A stretch of DNA of 64,000 nucleotides from Owenia fusiformis (GCA_903813345.2 CAIIXF020000008.1:14244822-14308821), one strand, 5' to 3'; numbered from the stretch's first letter, positions 14,501 to 32,378 are shown. The notes: a model not told the origin generated them from the letters alone. Numbers and translations are program-made.

Positions 14501-16499
14501 ATAAAAGTTCTCGATTATTTCATTTTCTTTGTTTTGAATCAGTTAGCTACTGATAATAAGAGAATTTTATTTCGTTTCAGTTGAGTTTTCAGTTGAGTTG
14601 ACATTGTAGTTGTGTATTCTTCAATGGCAGCCCCAGCAAGAGTATATATAGTTGACATGTTCGTAAATGCAAAAAACAGAAAATATATAAGCACAAATGC
14701 CAAAGGGAAGGGTGACTAAAAACTTTAAAGAAACCCAACAAGAAAAGCAAACTGTAAGTGTAAATCTGTCATAAGAAAAGTAGACCCTATATATCCCAAA
14801 ACCATAATCTAACGTGAAAAGAAACAATGTCTAACATCCCCCTCCCCCTCTAATCGAGAACCAATATCACAATCCAGGACCAGAACACCAAGGGACATTT
14901 CATTCATACTGAAGTCATTACAATACATGTTGAAGAAAAATTGAAAAAATTGATAGCCAATACTCATAACATCAAAAATAGTTGTAGATACTAGTACTCA
15001 TAAGATAGAATTTATTCTATAGAATCACGTACAGATTGTTAAGATCCGAAATGGAGTTGAGATGGTCGTGTAACTGTTCTTTTATTGTTAATCATAGATA
15101 AAAACAAACACAGAAAAAATAATAATATTTCATGGAGAATGACCACAAAAGCTTAAAACAATGAGCCTCATACATACAGTTTTAGGTAGCCTAAAAATAA
15201 AATCGCCTTGATAGACGGCTTCGATCGCCGATGGCATGATTATATAGAATCTGTCTATTTTGTTTCCCGAATATTATCTGTTAATACAGTTAATTCAATC
15301 CCTTTAAAAAGCTATGTCAAAATGATCAAACAATACATATTTCCTTCATTGAATTAAGAGTGTTTAGTGTGTCCCCTATCTTCTGAACACCCGGGATCTT
15401 CCTATTTTATGGAACCATCGTTTTGTTAATTTTGATAAAACCGGGAAATCATACGGGCGTACACTCGCAAAATGGGCTAGCTACGCCTCTGGGGCTTATT
15501 AGCGTTTTGAAGATTATTGACATAGACATAGACTTGGGCCAATAATTAACATATGTGTTGAAGTTTAGCCTAAGATCAATCTTGTATATAAAGCTAAAAT
15601 AAAAAAAATCTTATTTTTAAAATTCTGTTCTATGTGATTTATATTGCTGTTTATAGTTGTGCCAAAGAAGACTTAAAACTCATACATGAATGACTGGGTT
15701 GTTGTTAGGGTAACCTTTTTGGGTCACCCTCCCTGAAGTTCTGACATTTTTTTCTGACACCCCCAGTGGCAGATCTGGCCCCCCTCCCAGACAAAAATTT
15801 TATTTTTGAGCCTCAAAATTTTGTAAAGCCTTTTGGGCATAAATTGGCCTTTTCTCGGGCCAATTTATCAAAAAATAGGCCTTCATTTTACAAAATTTGG
15901 GCCCAATATAGGTTATAACGGCTCAATTTTTTCTTTCGCGCTTTTTGCCCCACTCCCTTGTTAATGGATCGGTCACTGGAAGCCCCCGCCATCCGGCTAC
16001 AAGACTGATTCATATAGACGCTATTAGACGGGCTGCAAACAAGTTGTAATATCTGACTTACATCATCTGAACATCAAAAACTGTAATAGGCCTAGGCCTA
16101 TAGCCATGATAGCCTGGCAGTTAGTTTGGGGGGGGGGGCACAAGCACACACAATTTTGGGCCCCTCCCCTCTGGATTTTTGGGGCCACCCTGGCGTCTTG
16201 AATAACATACCTTTGACATTTCGAATCTTGTTGGTTCGTCTGGCAAAGATCTATGACACGGAGAGTAGATAAGTTGGGCTAGAAAGTTTTGGCTAGCTGT
16301 TGCCGGGCACTGAGGCATTATTTTGGTTATGAAAGTTCACAGTTGTGAAACATGAAAAAGTTCACGTTGAAACTTTAGACCTAATTTCTAAAATGATTTT
16401 AAGTGAAAACTACTCACCAAGGATCTCCTTCCTTCTTGTTGCATGTGGTTCTTGAGTGTAGACCCATTCAAAATCGGTTCTTGATACTTGAGCTCCCAT
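11586..16499 (-). CDS. DEGS1: Sphingolipid delta4-desaturase (dihydroceramide desaturase), 3 exons, 326 aa
   Basis: Coding exons on the minus strand: 16418-16499, 12004-12746, 11586-11741; 326 residues against 323 in human DEGS1. The enzyme introduces the 4,5-trans double bond of ceramide in the ER membrane, using cytochrome b5 and oxygen. Visible hallmarks: an N-terminal MGAQVSR that fits the N-myristoylation signal known for this family; the [19 protein letters not shown] lead segment of Lipid_DES proteins; several hydrophobic spans; and the three histidine boxes HEISH (89-93), HLEHH (128-132) and HNEHH (259-263) that bind the di-iron centre. The C-terminus carries the family PYSRVKR segment. 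It diverges from YY1 with 522 bp between start codons. Vertebrates have DEGS1 and DEGS2. This gene could be the unduplicated co-orthologue of both; synteny points to the DEGS2 locus, so the symbol is approximate. Confidence 0.94.
13130..13880. mobile_element. Long foldback element in DEGS intron 1
   Basis: Arms of about 330-380 bp at about 13130-13470 and 13495-13880 are inverted copies of each other. For example, AAATTGCTATATCTTGGAAA on the left is mirrored near 13840, and ACATGATGTCTTGGACACC is mirrored near 13710. The right end reads CACCCTG followed by TA, as in Tc1/mariner-like termini; the left end is decayed. There is no coding capacity. The hairpin would lie within the DEGS pre-mRNA. 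Confidence 0.75.
14347..15491. mobile_element. Non-autonomous DNA transposon with GTGGCGTAGCTA termini
   Basis: The left end CAGTGGCGTAGCTACG and the right end TAGCTACGCCTCTG are inverted copies of each other, about 1145 bp apart. GGGCT flanks both sides (14342-14346 and 15492-15496). The CAGTGGCGTAGCTA terminus resembles widespread animal hAT-like MITEs, but the visible flank duplication is 5 bp, not 8, so the superfamily is unsure. No transposase remains. Confidence 0.6.
15700..16160. repeat. Decayed repeat sequence in DEGS intron 1
   Basis: GC-rich, C/G-run-containing sequence (GTGGCAGATCTGGCCCCC, GGGCCAATTTATC) that resembles the fragment at 8610-8770 (GGATCTAAGAGCCC followed by GGGCA). 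It is probably an old dispersed repeat. No ends could be defined. Confidence 0.35.
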
Positions 16500-22048
<5,549 letters not shown>

Positions 22049-23367
22049 ATACGGACACTTCTGAAGTGGACCTATGTGAATATGGACTTTATGAATTTGG
22101 CCCATGTGAATATAGACTGTATGAAAATAAACATGAAGGGTCAACTATGGAGTATATTAAAACTCAAAGATGTTTGAAAATCAAGAATTGTGAGTCTTGT
22201 ACCATGAAGTTTTTTCTTTCAAACTTGTTGCATTAGAAACAAAATAGATTTATTTCCTATTGATAGGGATATACTTTTATTAGGCAAACAGAGCTTTGCT
22301 TATGCAGTATTGGTGTGCCAAGCTGTTAAGAACATGTTTTCAAAATATTCAACCTTAAGTATATTCTGCCAGCTGGGTACATCATGATGTAGAACAGTTA
22401 TTTGCTTAATTTCCAATGCAGCCAGTTTCAAGAAAAACAATACCTTGATTTATTGCGTTAATTTGCGCCATAGTTGTCCCCACTTGATAAAATATAATTG
22501 TAACTGTACACTCTGTATATATAAATAGGTATCTCTATCATTTGTGATACAAAGACTATATTGTGGGGCTTAAAGTGTTCACAGCAATGGTGTTAACTTC
22601 TTGGGGTCTGTTGCAAACAGGATTCAATTGGTAAAACAACTACTTTAAAGAAATTATTTCCATCAACACTTATCATGTCTGGCAATTTGATTTATGCAAA
22701 CACAGTGGAGCAAAATTGATTTAAAATCGTTAGATTAAACCTCTTGTCACATGGCCCTTAAATTAAAGGACATCACTTAGACCTTCTATGAAGGGATCAT
22801 GTATATAAATTTAAAAGTCTAGTATTGTAGAAGATAGATGATGATGACATTAAGTTTACCAAGATTACTCCCAATGATTTTATTGTCACAGTATTTTAAG
22901 ATGTTTCCAACATGTTAACACTTATGGAAAAATTAAGTTGATTATATTTTGTCTCTTCCCCCCTCCCCAAATAATGGATTTTGAAAGTGTTGAATTTTTC
23001 AAGAAACGAAGAACTTCTCTATTGAAATAGTAATAATACCCCCTCCCCTCCTCTTACACAATTACCTTTGTTCTTCTATAACTGTTGACATGGAAACCAT
23101 CTAAATGTTAAGGCAATTTTTACCAAAATATTTCTTCATCAAATATGGTTTAAATTTAAATTACATTACACTGTAATGATTACACTTTTGATCAAAATTG
23201 ATGATATATAAAATCATGTTATATAAAATCAATATTGTGTAGGATCTAGTTGGTTCATCAAATTGTGCCGTTTACAAGTTTCTTTTGTCGACTGATAAGT
23301 ATTTTAGTTTTATAATGTATCATGGACCCATCATAGTAAAATATTGCCAATGCCATTGAAGACATTC

Positions 23368-23373
23368 AATAAA
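23368..23373 (+). promoter_or_regulatory. Candidate polyadenylation signal of YY1
   Basis: AATAAA is followed within 20 nt by a T/G-rich stretch (TTGCTTTGTAAATTTT), about 1.3 kb after the stop codon. It is the best-placed hexamer for a long YY1 3' UTR; the 3' UTR between contains no recognised gene. Confidence 0.55.
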
Positions 23374-24494
23374 GAATCTTGCTTTGTAAATTTTAATGCT
23401 TGTTTTGCCTGCTATTATTCAAGTACAGGAAATATGAAATCCAAAGATAATTGTTGTTTTGTAAATGCAGATTATATTTATTTCTACTTATGAAATATAA
23501 TTGGGATAATAATATAAAAGCTTTTAATTTGTCAACTTATATAAAACTATATGAGAATCATACCATGAATTTAGCTTTAAATAGCTCTGAAGTCACTCAT
23601 TCAGTTTGAAAAAAATATTAAGCCCTATGGTTCTATTGCAATGTATTTAAAGCAGCCACAAATTGAAATACCTAAAAAAAGACCAGGCATGGCAAATGAT
23701 TTTGGACAGTCATCTTTGACCAAAGACCATGTATGTTTTCTACAAGTAGAGATCTGACTCCAAAAAATCATCTCAACATTTTTCAAAATGTCGACTTAAT
23801 TTTCAGAGAGGACTTCTTTCTGTTTTTACTACATGTATAGCAAAATTCTTATGTCAGTAACTTCTGAAAGGGAAAAGGCACTGAAATGGGATGAAGTTAA
23901 AATAAATATATCCCATGCTATTTTCCCATTCATTGGGAAAACTCATGCTGTCAGTTTTCCGCCCAAATTTGGTCACCAAAACTTGATACTAGTATATAGA
24001 TGTCTTGTATAATCTTTTTAACAAGATCCTCATTTTAGAAATTAAGTCAAATATTCTGAAAAATGTGTAGATCTGGGGTCCTAAATCCATGTTTTCGGAG
24101 AGTCAGATTGATTTTTTATTATCCTGGGGACCTGACTTGGAGAACACATTATTTTGACCTTATTAGACCTCAGCTCATAATAATGGAAAATGTATGTTAG
24201 ACTTTGAGAGAGTCCTGTTTCACAGCCAGGTTGATTTAAATGCAAAATATGTTTGTAGGGATATAGAGAAGCAGTCTGTCCTTGTGTTCGTCCGTTCGTG
24301 TGTCTGGGCGATAACAAGGAATTATCAATATGGCCACTCAACTCAAAATGGCTGCCATTTTTCACAAAAAATGTAATCTTTGATAACTCAAATAGTAGTT
24401 TATGGATTTGGTTCAAATTCTTATATGCTGATGCCTAGGACAAAGGAGCTTCAGCTAAAAAAAAAAAATATTCAAGATGGCCACCATTTTTTAT

Positions 24495-26258
24495 GTCACC
24501 ACCAAAAGTGGTGACATATTGTTATGGTCTCCGTTTTTTTGCGACGGTGGTTGGCGTCCGGCGGTTGGCGTCCGGCGTCTGTAACAATTTCTTACAACTT
24601 CCTATAACTTAACAAATACTGTTTCGACTGACTTCAATTTTTTCCTAAATCATCTACATGTTCTCAGAAGTTCAAATCTGACTTTAGATTTGACATTTGA
24701 CCTTCAATGACCTTCTCAAGGTCAAAAAGGTCTTTTTTCAACTTGCTTCACATTGACTAAATTTTTTTTCAAAATCATCTACATGTTCTCAGAAATTCAA
24801 ATCTGACTTTAGATTTGACATTTGACCTTCAAATCTGACTTTAGATTTGACATTTGACCTTCAATGACCTTCTCAAGGTCAAAAAAGGTCAAAAAGGTCT
24901 GTTTTCAACTTGCTTCAAATTGACTAAATTTTTTTTTCAAAATCATCTACATGTTCTCAGAAATTCAAATCTGACTTTAGATTTGACATTTGACCTTCAA
25001 TGACCTTCTCAAAGTCAAAAAAGGTCAAAAAGGTCTTTTTTCAACTTGCTTCAAATTGACTAAATTTTTTTTTCAAAATCATCTACATGTTCTCAGAAAT
25101 TCAAATCTGACTTTAGATTTGACATTTGACCTTCAATGACCTTCTCAAGGTCAAAAAAGGTCAAAAAGGTCTGTTTTCAACTTGCTTCAAATTGACTAAA
25201 AAAAAATTTTCAAAATCATCTACGTGTTCTCAGAAATTCAAATCTGACTTTAGATTTGACATTTGACCTTCAATGACCTTCTCAATGTCAAAAAAGGTCA
25301 AAAAGGTATTTTTTCATCTTGCTTCAAATTGACTAAATTTTTTTTCAAAATCATCTACATGTTCTCAGAAATTCAAATATGACTTTAGATTTGACATTTG
25401 ACCTTCAATGACCTTCTCAAGGTCAAAAAGGTCAAAAAGGTCTTTTTTCAACTTGACTAATTTTTTTTTTCAAAATCATCTACATGTTCTCAGAAATTCA
25501 AATCTGACTTTAGATTTGACCTTTAATGACCTTCTCAAGGTCAAAAAAGGTCAAAAAGGTCTGTTTTCAACTTGCTTCAAATTGACTAAAAAAATTTTTC
25601 AAAATCATCTACGTGTTCTCAGAAATTCAAATCTGACTTTAGATTTGACTTAAGATTTGACATTTGACCTTCTCAAAGTCAAAAAAGGTCAAAAAGGTCT
25701 TTTTTCAACTTGCTTCAAATTGACTAAATTTTTTTTTCAAAATCATCTACATGTTCTCAGAAATTCAAATCTGACTTTACATTTGACATTTGACCTTCAA
25801 TGACCTTCTCAATGTCAAAAAAGGTCAAAAAGGTATTTTCATCTTGCTTCAAATTGACTAAATTTTTTTTCAAAATCATCTACATGTTCTCAGAAATTCA
25901 AATATGACTTTAGATTTGACATTTTGACCTTCAATGACCTTCTCAAGGTCAAAAAAGGTCTTTTTTCAACTTGCTTCAAATTGACTAATTTTTTTATTCA
26001 AAATCATCTACATGTTCTCAGAAATTCAAATCTGACTTTAGATTTGACATTTTACCTTTAATGACCTTCTCAGGGTCAAAAAAGGTCAAAAAGGTCTGTT
26101 TTCAACTTGCTTCAAATTGACCAAAATCATCTACATCTTTTTAGAAGTTCAAATTTGACTTTACAAGTTCTCAGAAATTCAAATCTGACATAAGTTTGAA
26201 CTCATAATATTGTGAGCAACTAGGTGGTGACATTTTGTCATGTTAATGCCTTGTCATA
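24495..26258 (+). mobile_element. Family A element (TGTCACCACC ends) with internal minisatellite
   Basis: The left end is TGTCACCACCAAAAGTGGTG, a perfect hairpin, followed by ACATATTGTTATGGTCTCCG and a GGTTGGCGTCCGG repeat. The right end is GGTGGTGACATTTTGTCATG followed by TTAATGCCTTGTC. The termini TGTCACCACC/GGTGGTGACA are inverted copies. At least eight related fragments lie in this window (about 4975, 6409, 7570, 29495-30066, 32935, 49978, 52676-54664, 58500). The interior is an array of about 11 units of roughly 130 bp. There is no coding capacity; the class is unknown. Confidence 0.65.
24640..26200. repeat. Minisatellite of about 136-bp units rich in AGGTCA half-sites
   Basis: The phrase TTCTCAGAAATTCAAATCTG recurs at about 24661, 24786, 24954, 25090, 25227, 25363, 25487, 25617, 25755, 25889 and 26016, a spacing of mostly 125-138 bp. 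Each unit carries TTTGACCTTCAATGACCTTC and TCAAGGTCAAAAAAGGTCA, that is, several nuclear-receptor half-sites in both orientations. Short open frames in it are artefacts of the repeat. Confidence 0.85.
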
Positions 26259-26959
26259 AAAAATGAAATCTTTGATAACTCAAATATCAATGAACGGATT
26301 TGGTTCAAATTTTATATGCGGATGCCTAAGGACACAGTTGCTCTGTTCGAGAAAGAATTTTCAAGATGGCGACTAAATTTCAAAATGGCCACCATTTTTC
26401 ATAAAAAATGTAATCTTTAATAACTCAAATGTCAATGTAACGGGTTTGGTTTAAATTTTATATGCTGATGCATAAGGACACAGTTGCTGTGTTCGTGAAA
26501 GGATTTTCAAGATGGCTACTAAATTTCAAAATGGCCACCATTTTTCGTAAAAAGCGTAATTTTTGATAACTCAAATACCAATGAGCAGATTTGGTTTAAA
26601 TTTTATATGCTGATGCCTAGGGATACAGTTGTTCTGATCGATAAAGAATTTAAAAGATGGAGGCTGAATTTCATAATGGCCACCATTTTCATTAAAATCG
26701 TAATCTTTGATAACTCAAATATCAATGGATCGCTCTGGTTCAAATTTCTGGACAAAGGAACTCTGCCCGAGAGGAAATTTTCAAGATGACAGCTGAATTT
26801 AAAAATGTTGTCTTTGATAAATCAAATACCAGTGGATTGATTTGGTTCTAACTAACAAATTTTATTTGCTGATATAAATGTATAATATATATATATTATA
26901 TAATATGCTCTGTTCAAAATGAAATTTTCAAAATGGCCACTAATTATCAAAATGTTTTG

Positions 26960-28573
26960 TTAGGTGGGATTTGTTACTCCGTGGAGTTGCTGTTTTTCTA
27001 GTTTATATGATAATGTTGATAAAGGGGTATTCTATGGGTTCTCAACAGTCTGGTGTCAAAGATACAGTATATTTCAAATCTATCAAATAATCCATAAGAT
27101 AAGATTGTACTTATATTAAATTAAGTGAACGCAAACTGAAATATTATTTTAGTCATTTCTATTTTGCTTTAATACAGTACATACATGTGTATTATATGTG
27201 ATTGTATGGTCACTGGTCAGCTATATTTACCCACTCCCTTTTGGAATAAAGAAGAATTGAAGCATGTTTCATGCATCGAAACAATTCAAGACAATTAATT
27301 TCTATTTCTAGTGCCTGGGCGCTTCATACATGTCATATGGCCCTCATATACATATATATAATATGGTTATACTTTACTGACAAGCATTAGCCCATAGACA
27401 ATTTAATAACAAAAATTGAGACAAGTGAATTGAATGAGTTAAACATTGTAATGTTTGATTTAATAATTTTACAAATGGGCAAGGTATATACAGGCTGGGT
27501 GGTCCAAAAAATGTGCTGGTATACATTTTTGATAAAGTATTCTCTTTTCTATTGAAAGGAAAACTTTGCAATTTTTTTCATAAAGACCTGTCATACAGAC
27601 ATTTGTGTGGTGTAATTATTTTTCTTCATAACCACCATTTTATAAGCACAGCTCAATAAGTTATAATGTGTTCGATTTAAGCTCCTAACGCCTCGCGTAA
27701 ACAGCGTTGTCACGGTTATACCAGGCTTACACAATAACACTGCCACGGTCATGGCAGGATCCTTGCGCGACTTAAAAACACTGAATAACATGGTGAAGGT
27801 TACGCCAGGCGTTAGTCTTGCAGTACTTAGTAAGTGCCCACACAGTCACTTTCTCTACACTAAGTGGACAATGATGATGCTCATGGGGCTGAACCTGAGC
27901 CCAAAAGTGCATTTTCTGTTTGTTAAGGGTCATTACTTTCAATGTAAAAGTAGCCAGTGATTCAGTGCCTTGAGAAGCGTGGAGCAAGTACATTATAAAG
28001 TTTATAATATAAACTATTGAGCTGTGCTTTTAATACAGTGGTATATGAGAAAACTTACACCATACAAAACTAACAGGTCTATGAAAGAAATTTTTAAGTT
28101 TTCCTTTCAAAAGAGAATGCGACTTTAACAAAAATGTTTATCTTTTTGGACCACCCTGTATTATAACTTTACATCAATCCCAGCATACTGAATAAATATA
28201 TCTGTACACCACTCAATAAATGTGATTTTGAGGAGAAATTATTCTAGTCGTTTTTGAGATATTGAGATATTCCTCAAGGCAAATATATTACATCTCTAAC
28301 CTTGGGACATATGGTCTATATGGACTATATTACATCATGTATAGTGGTCTCAAGAAAACACAAATATCCTGTACATTGTGCTATAAATATACTAGAATAG
28401 TATATAAATGTGATCAATCCACATGCATGTTTTACATGAATGTCATTTGAGGTAGTTATTTAACAAATATTTACATCTCAAGCATTTTAATCACTGCCAA
28501 TCAAGAACAGATGAAGGAGAAACATTAAATTAACTCTCATTGGCATTCTGTTTTAACAGGATTGTTGCAGTAT
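26960..28573. other. Intergenic region downstream of SLC25A29
   Basis: It holds AT-rich sequence, the foldback transposon at 27491-28158, and the presumed 3' UTR of SLC25A29 (minus strand) from 28573 downward. No coding exon was recognised. Confidence 0.6.
27491..28158. mobile_element. Tc1/mariner-like foldback MITE, TA-flanked
   Basis: The left end CAGGCTGGGTGGTCCAAAAA and the right end (inverted) CAGGGTGGTCCAAAAAGATA are copies apart from a small insertion, flanked by TA at 27489-27490 and 28159-28160. The arms continue with ATTCTCTTTT, GAAAGGAAAACTT and AGACCTGT on both sides. Further internal inverted homology (GCACAGCTCAATA against TATTGAGCTGTGC) makes it a 668-bp foldback without transposase. 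Confidence 0.8.
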
Positions 28574-31500
28574 TCATATATGCATAACACCTTCCATAAC
28601 TTCTGGCAAAGTCTCATGTATGAACCAATGCCTGACTTCTCTGTCCTTTTGCTCTTTTTTCCCGGAGTCCAGATATTGTTTCACAATTGAAACAACTGCA
28701 AAAGTAACTGCATTCACAGGGAATGCTCTAACAAGGGTTGGTGTAAGCCCCTTATAGAAAACTTTTAAACCACCAGCTTTGTAAGATTTCTTGGCACAGT
28801 CTATAGGACCTTTATAAAGGGTTTGTGTCATCCCATCAGCCTGTAAGCGGGATTTTATCACATCTGTTGGATACATTGGAATAAAGGACACAACTCCTGC
28901 TAATCCTCCAGCCAATAGGAATCCAGGAAGCCCCATTTCTCCCTGGGAACCCCCTGCCTCCTTTGATGCAAATAAACCACAGAAGAATTCATATGAAACA
29001 AAGTAAATTCCAAATCCTGGGCAATCTCTTAAAGCTGTCATAAGAAATCCTCGCCGCAATCCTTTCAAACCTTCATTTTTGTATATGTGTTCAATGCAAT
29101 GAATTGAGGATTTGTAAAATCGGCTAGATTTATCACTAAATTGTTTACCAGATCCTTGAATTTGCATCCTAGTTTTTACCAACTCCATTGGACTTGAGAT
29201 GACAGTTTGTACAAGACCAGCAGAACAGCCAGATATCCAATGAGATTTGAGAGAGTCAGGTTGCTTCATGCGACGTTGCATGTTGCCTTGGACACCGAAG
29301 ACAATGGTATTGATGAAGCTAAGTCCAATCAGTGGACAAGTGATACCTCGCATCATACCCTTGGCCTGAAAACATAACAAACAACAAATATATCCCTCAT
29401 AAACAAATTACTAATGGTCGGTGGTAACTGATATGTTGAAATTCTTCATTTTGGATTAGGCATCACTATTGAAGTTGCTCATAATATTATTAGTTCAATG
29501 TTAAGTCAGATTTGAACTTCTGAGAACTTGTAGATGATTTTGAAAAATGTTGGTCAATTTGAAGCAAGTTGAAAAAAGACCTTTTGACCTTGAGAAGGTC
29601 ATTGAAGGTCAAATATTTTTTTGACCTTGAGAATGTCATTGAAGGTCAAATCTAAAGGCAGATTTGAAAATCTATTCTAAAAAAAGACCTTTTTTTTACC
29701 TTGAGAAGGTCAATGAAGGTCAAATTTCAAATCTAAAGTCAGATTTGAACTTCTGATAGCTTGTAGATGATTTTGAAAAAAAATTGGTCAATTTGAAGCA
29801 ATTTGAAAAAATACATTTTTGACTTGAAAGGTCACTGAAGGTCAAATCTTAAATGCAAAGTCAGATTTGAACTTGTATGAACTTGAACTTGATGAAAACT
29901 TGTGATGATTTAAAAAAAACTGAAGTCAGTCTAGTTTTTGTTAAGTTATTGGAAGTTTTAAGAATTTGTTACAGATGCGATCGCTAACTGCCGATCGCCA
30001 ACCACCAACGCAGTCACAAAAAACAGAGACCATAACAATATGTCACCACTTTTTGGTCGTGACATAATATTAATAACATGATTACAAATTTCCAGTCAAA
30101 TTAAGTTGGCTACTTCCAAAATATTTTCATCATAAGTTATTAAACAGGCAATACGCCTATTTTTGAATGAAAAAGGACAAAATATTGTTTGAGACATGTC
30201 ACTCACACAGTCAATCAATTATGATAAAAACTTTAATTTGGGATAATACTGAAGTGAAAAAAAATTACTTGCATAGAAAACAGCATTCGAAGTTCAGAGA
30301 TTGAAAAAAGTGAATTACCACTTTTCACAAATAGTGTATGTTTTAAATAACTCTTGGATTAAAAGATGGCGTATGCTTGAAAATCCTGTCAAAAATGAAT
30401 TGATAATTAATGCAAACAACAATGCCATCTTTCTATGGCATTGCTAAAAACTTGACATACAGTATAAATTGATAGATCAAAAATATTTTGTCATGATCAA
30501 GTGTCAACTCTGATGTGGTCTGTTTGAGCTTTTTTTGGTGTCAAATGAAAGATCGGGTACTTATCAATCCATTGGAAATACTATGAAGATCAAAAGTGAG
30601 ACTTCATTTACGCACATTGTCCCTTTAATCATTGCAGCACACAGCCCTTTCATCCAAAGGCGACCAATCTGACTACCTTTAAGCTAATTCTGCCAACTGT
30701 TTATCACAAATACAGCCATGTTTCTGCTTGCTTTTGTGGGGCTTTTGCAACCAATGAGTAATACAACTGAAATGGCTGTCATATGTAATAAACAGGATTA
30801 CTTACAGATTCTTGTTTGATGATAGAGTGAATGCAATGGATTGTTCCTGCATACCGTAGTGAACCACTTTGACATTGCAAACGAACCTGCAAGAACATCA
30901 TAATTATTTTCTGAAATCAACAGGAGAATTATTTTAAAAATCAAGCTGAAGTGAAAATTGACATCATAATTACTTATATAAAACACCTTCACATGTCCAT
31001 TCCATATCAAATCCTGGTCACACCTACATACATATTTTTCAAATCACCCCCCACAACTGCTTGTGTATTGAAATCTTGGGTTGGAAATAAGCTAGATTAG
31101 TGGCTATTTAGACGAAAGTTAGGTTCATGGCCCCCTTCATGTCAATTACTGACAACGTTTTAAAACTACAAGATATTCAATACACAAGTTGTTGGGGGGG
31201 GGGGGTGATTTGAAAAATATCCCCAGTTTTTTGGGGGTGTGCCTACAGTACAGTAATAGTCTATATGCATTGCTTACTAATAAAATCTTACCTTTACAGT
31301 GTCAAAAGGATGGCCGGCCAATACCCCTGCACAACCTGCAAATAACAAAGATTGATTGATTAACATAGTCATTATATTACAGGGGTGGTCCTGGAAATCA
31401 ATAGGGGGGGGGGCTATGCTGCATGACTAACATGCTATACGTTAGACTATTATGTATTAGCCTAACATATGTTTTGGGTTATCTTTTTTGGCTCACCCTC

Positions 31501-32190
31501 TGTTTATGAACCAATCTTCATCATGAAAAGATGAACCTCTGAATCCTGAGGTGGATCTATTACCTGAAGAATTCATTAAAAGATGAACCATCCACATAAA
31601 GAAAGAACCTCTGGAGGTTTATCTTGACATTGATAGGATCCAAGGATATCTCTTCTAAGAGTAACTTCAGTAAGCTTAGAGTTTTGCAAATTCAAAACTT
31701 CAAAAATGAAACTGAATTTTACACAGACACGGGAACAATAGTCTATTCTATAGTTCATCCCCCTCCCACTCACTTACTTAGAAAAAAGACTGTATTTTTT
31801 ACATAAGTGACTGGTATTTAGATCTTCTTCCTGGGCCTGTGAAATTTGAATAAAATGCAAGAACTTGAAATTCAACAGACTAAGCTTAGCAGACGCGTTG
31901 CATAGATCCCGGCAAGATTATTTTGTCGTAGAATCAGTAGCTCAATAAATATTCTTTGAGCCTATGATCCTACTACAAAACAATCTGGCCAACCTGTGAC
32001 GCGTTGGAAAAATTCTTTGAGCACTTTCCAATTCAAGGGATTTGCCAAAAATCAAAACTTGAATTTTTTTTAAAATGAACATCAGTCCTAGTCCACAAAT
32101 TGATTTAAATATCATCTTAAAACCGTTCGGTTATTTAGTTAACAGTTTAGACTTACCACCAATACATCCAGCGACAAAATCAGAAGCCAT
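28574..32190 (-). CDS. SLC25A29: Mitochondrial carrier, SLC25A29-like (basic amino acid/acylcarnitine-type), 4 exons, 316 aa
   Basis: Coding exons on the minus strand: 32157-32190, 31292-31335, 30806-30886, 28574-29365; 316 residues, GT-AG borders, phases continuous. Three mitochondrial-carrier repeats are seen, each with the family signature: PFDTVKVRL (21-29), PMELVKTRM (112-120) and PTDVIKSRL (219-227). The start MASDFVAGCIGGCAGVLAGH and the segment LIGLSFINTIVFGVQGN match SLC25A29, which moves basic amino acids across the inner mitochondrial membrane. Close relatives SLC25A45/47/48 cannot be fully excluded from sequence memory alone, but position next to YY1 supports SLC25A29. Intron 3 (29366-30805) holds a reversed family A element. 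The promoter side carries a perfect 125-bp tandem duplication. Confidence 0.88.
29495..30066 (-). mobile_element. Reversed family A element in SLC25A29 intron 3
   Basis: Read on the minus strand it starts with a decayed GTCACGACC hairpin (near 30060), ATATTGTTATGGTCTC, the GGTTGG motif and CTGTAACAAATTCTTA, then two to three units of the same AGGTCA-rich repeat seen at 24640-26200. The far end is degenerate. It is non-coding. Confidence 0.7.
31033..31219. repeat. Imperfect palindrome in SLC25A29 intron 2/1 region
   Basis: TATTTTTCAAATCACCCCCC at the left is the inverted copy of the sequence ending near 31219, with AACTGCTTGTGTATTGAA/TTCAATACACAAGTTGTT also paired. It is a small foldback transposon remnant between exons 2 and 3, with no clear target duplication. 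Confidence 0.55.
31886..32005. repeat. Repeat fragment with GACGCGTTG ends, SLC25A29 intron 1
   Basis: GACGCGTTGCATAGATCCCG and the downstream TGACGCGTTGG frame a stretch with GTAGCTCAATAAATATTC and GATCCTACTACAAAACAATC. The inverse of this stretch occurs beside the LINE at about 43335-43400, and a decayed version occurs at 16837-16910. It is a dispersed repeat of unknown class. Confidence 0.5.
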
Positions 32191-32378
32191 TCCAGACTTC
32201 CAGTTGATCACAAATCACAAACTACTTCTCCAAATTCAAATCGTGGTTTCCATCGTCTGCAAATTGTAGTCTCGGGCTGAATAAGACATGTAAGCTGGAC
32301 GAGTTCATTTTGGGGGTGGTGGGTGGTGAGGATAGATAGATCAAGGGAAAGATCAATACCCGGTGATTTCAGCGGGAA

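Larger units (their letters stand above)
24253..26960. repeat. Satellite family B, interrupted by family A transposon
   Basis: Family B starts near 24253 with GGGATATAGAGAA, a T/C/G-rich stretch (CGTCCGTTCG) and GGGCGATAACAAGG. Units of about 146 bp follow, containing TTGATAACTCAAATA, GGATTTGGTTCAAATT, TATGCTGATGCCTA and AAATGGCCACCATTTTT. One unit lies left of the family A insertion (24378-24490) and about five lie right of it (26260-26960). Related units occur at 53720-54350. No protein is encoded. Confidence 0.7.

Noticed and set aside
16121-16318. Minus-strand open frame [12 protein letters not shown] in DEGS intron 1
   Set aside because: Includes a homopolymer run and decayed repeat sequence; no homology recognised.
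24081-24416. 111-codon minus-strand open frame near the family B satellite
   Set aside because: It spans the low-complexity start of the satellite and has no domain or splice context.
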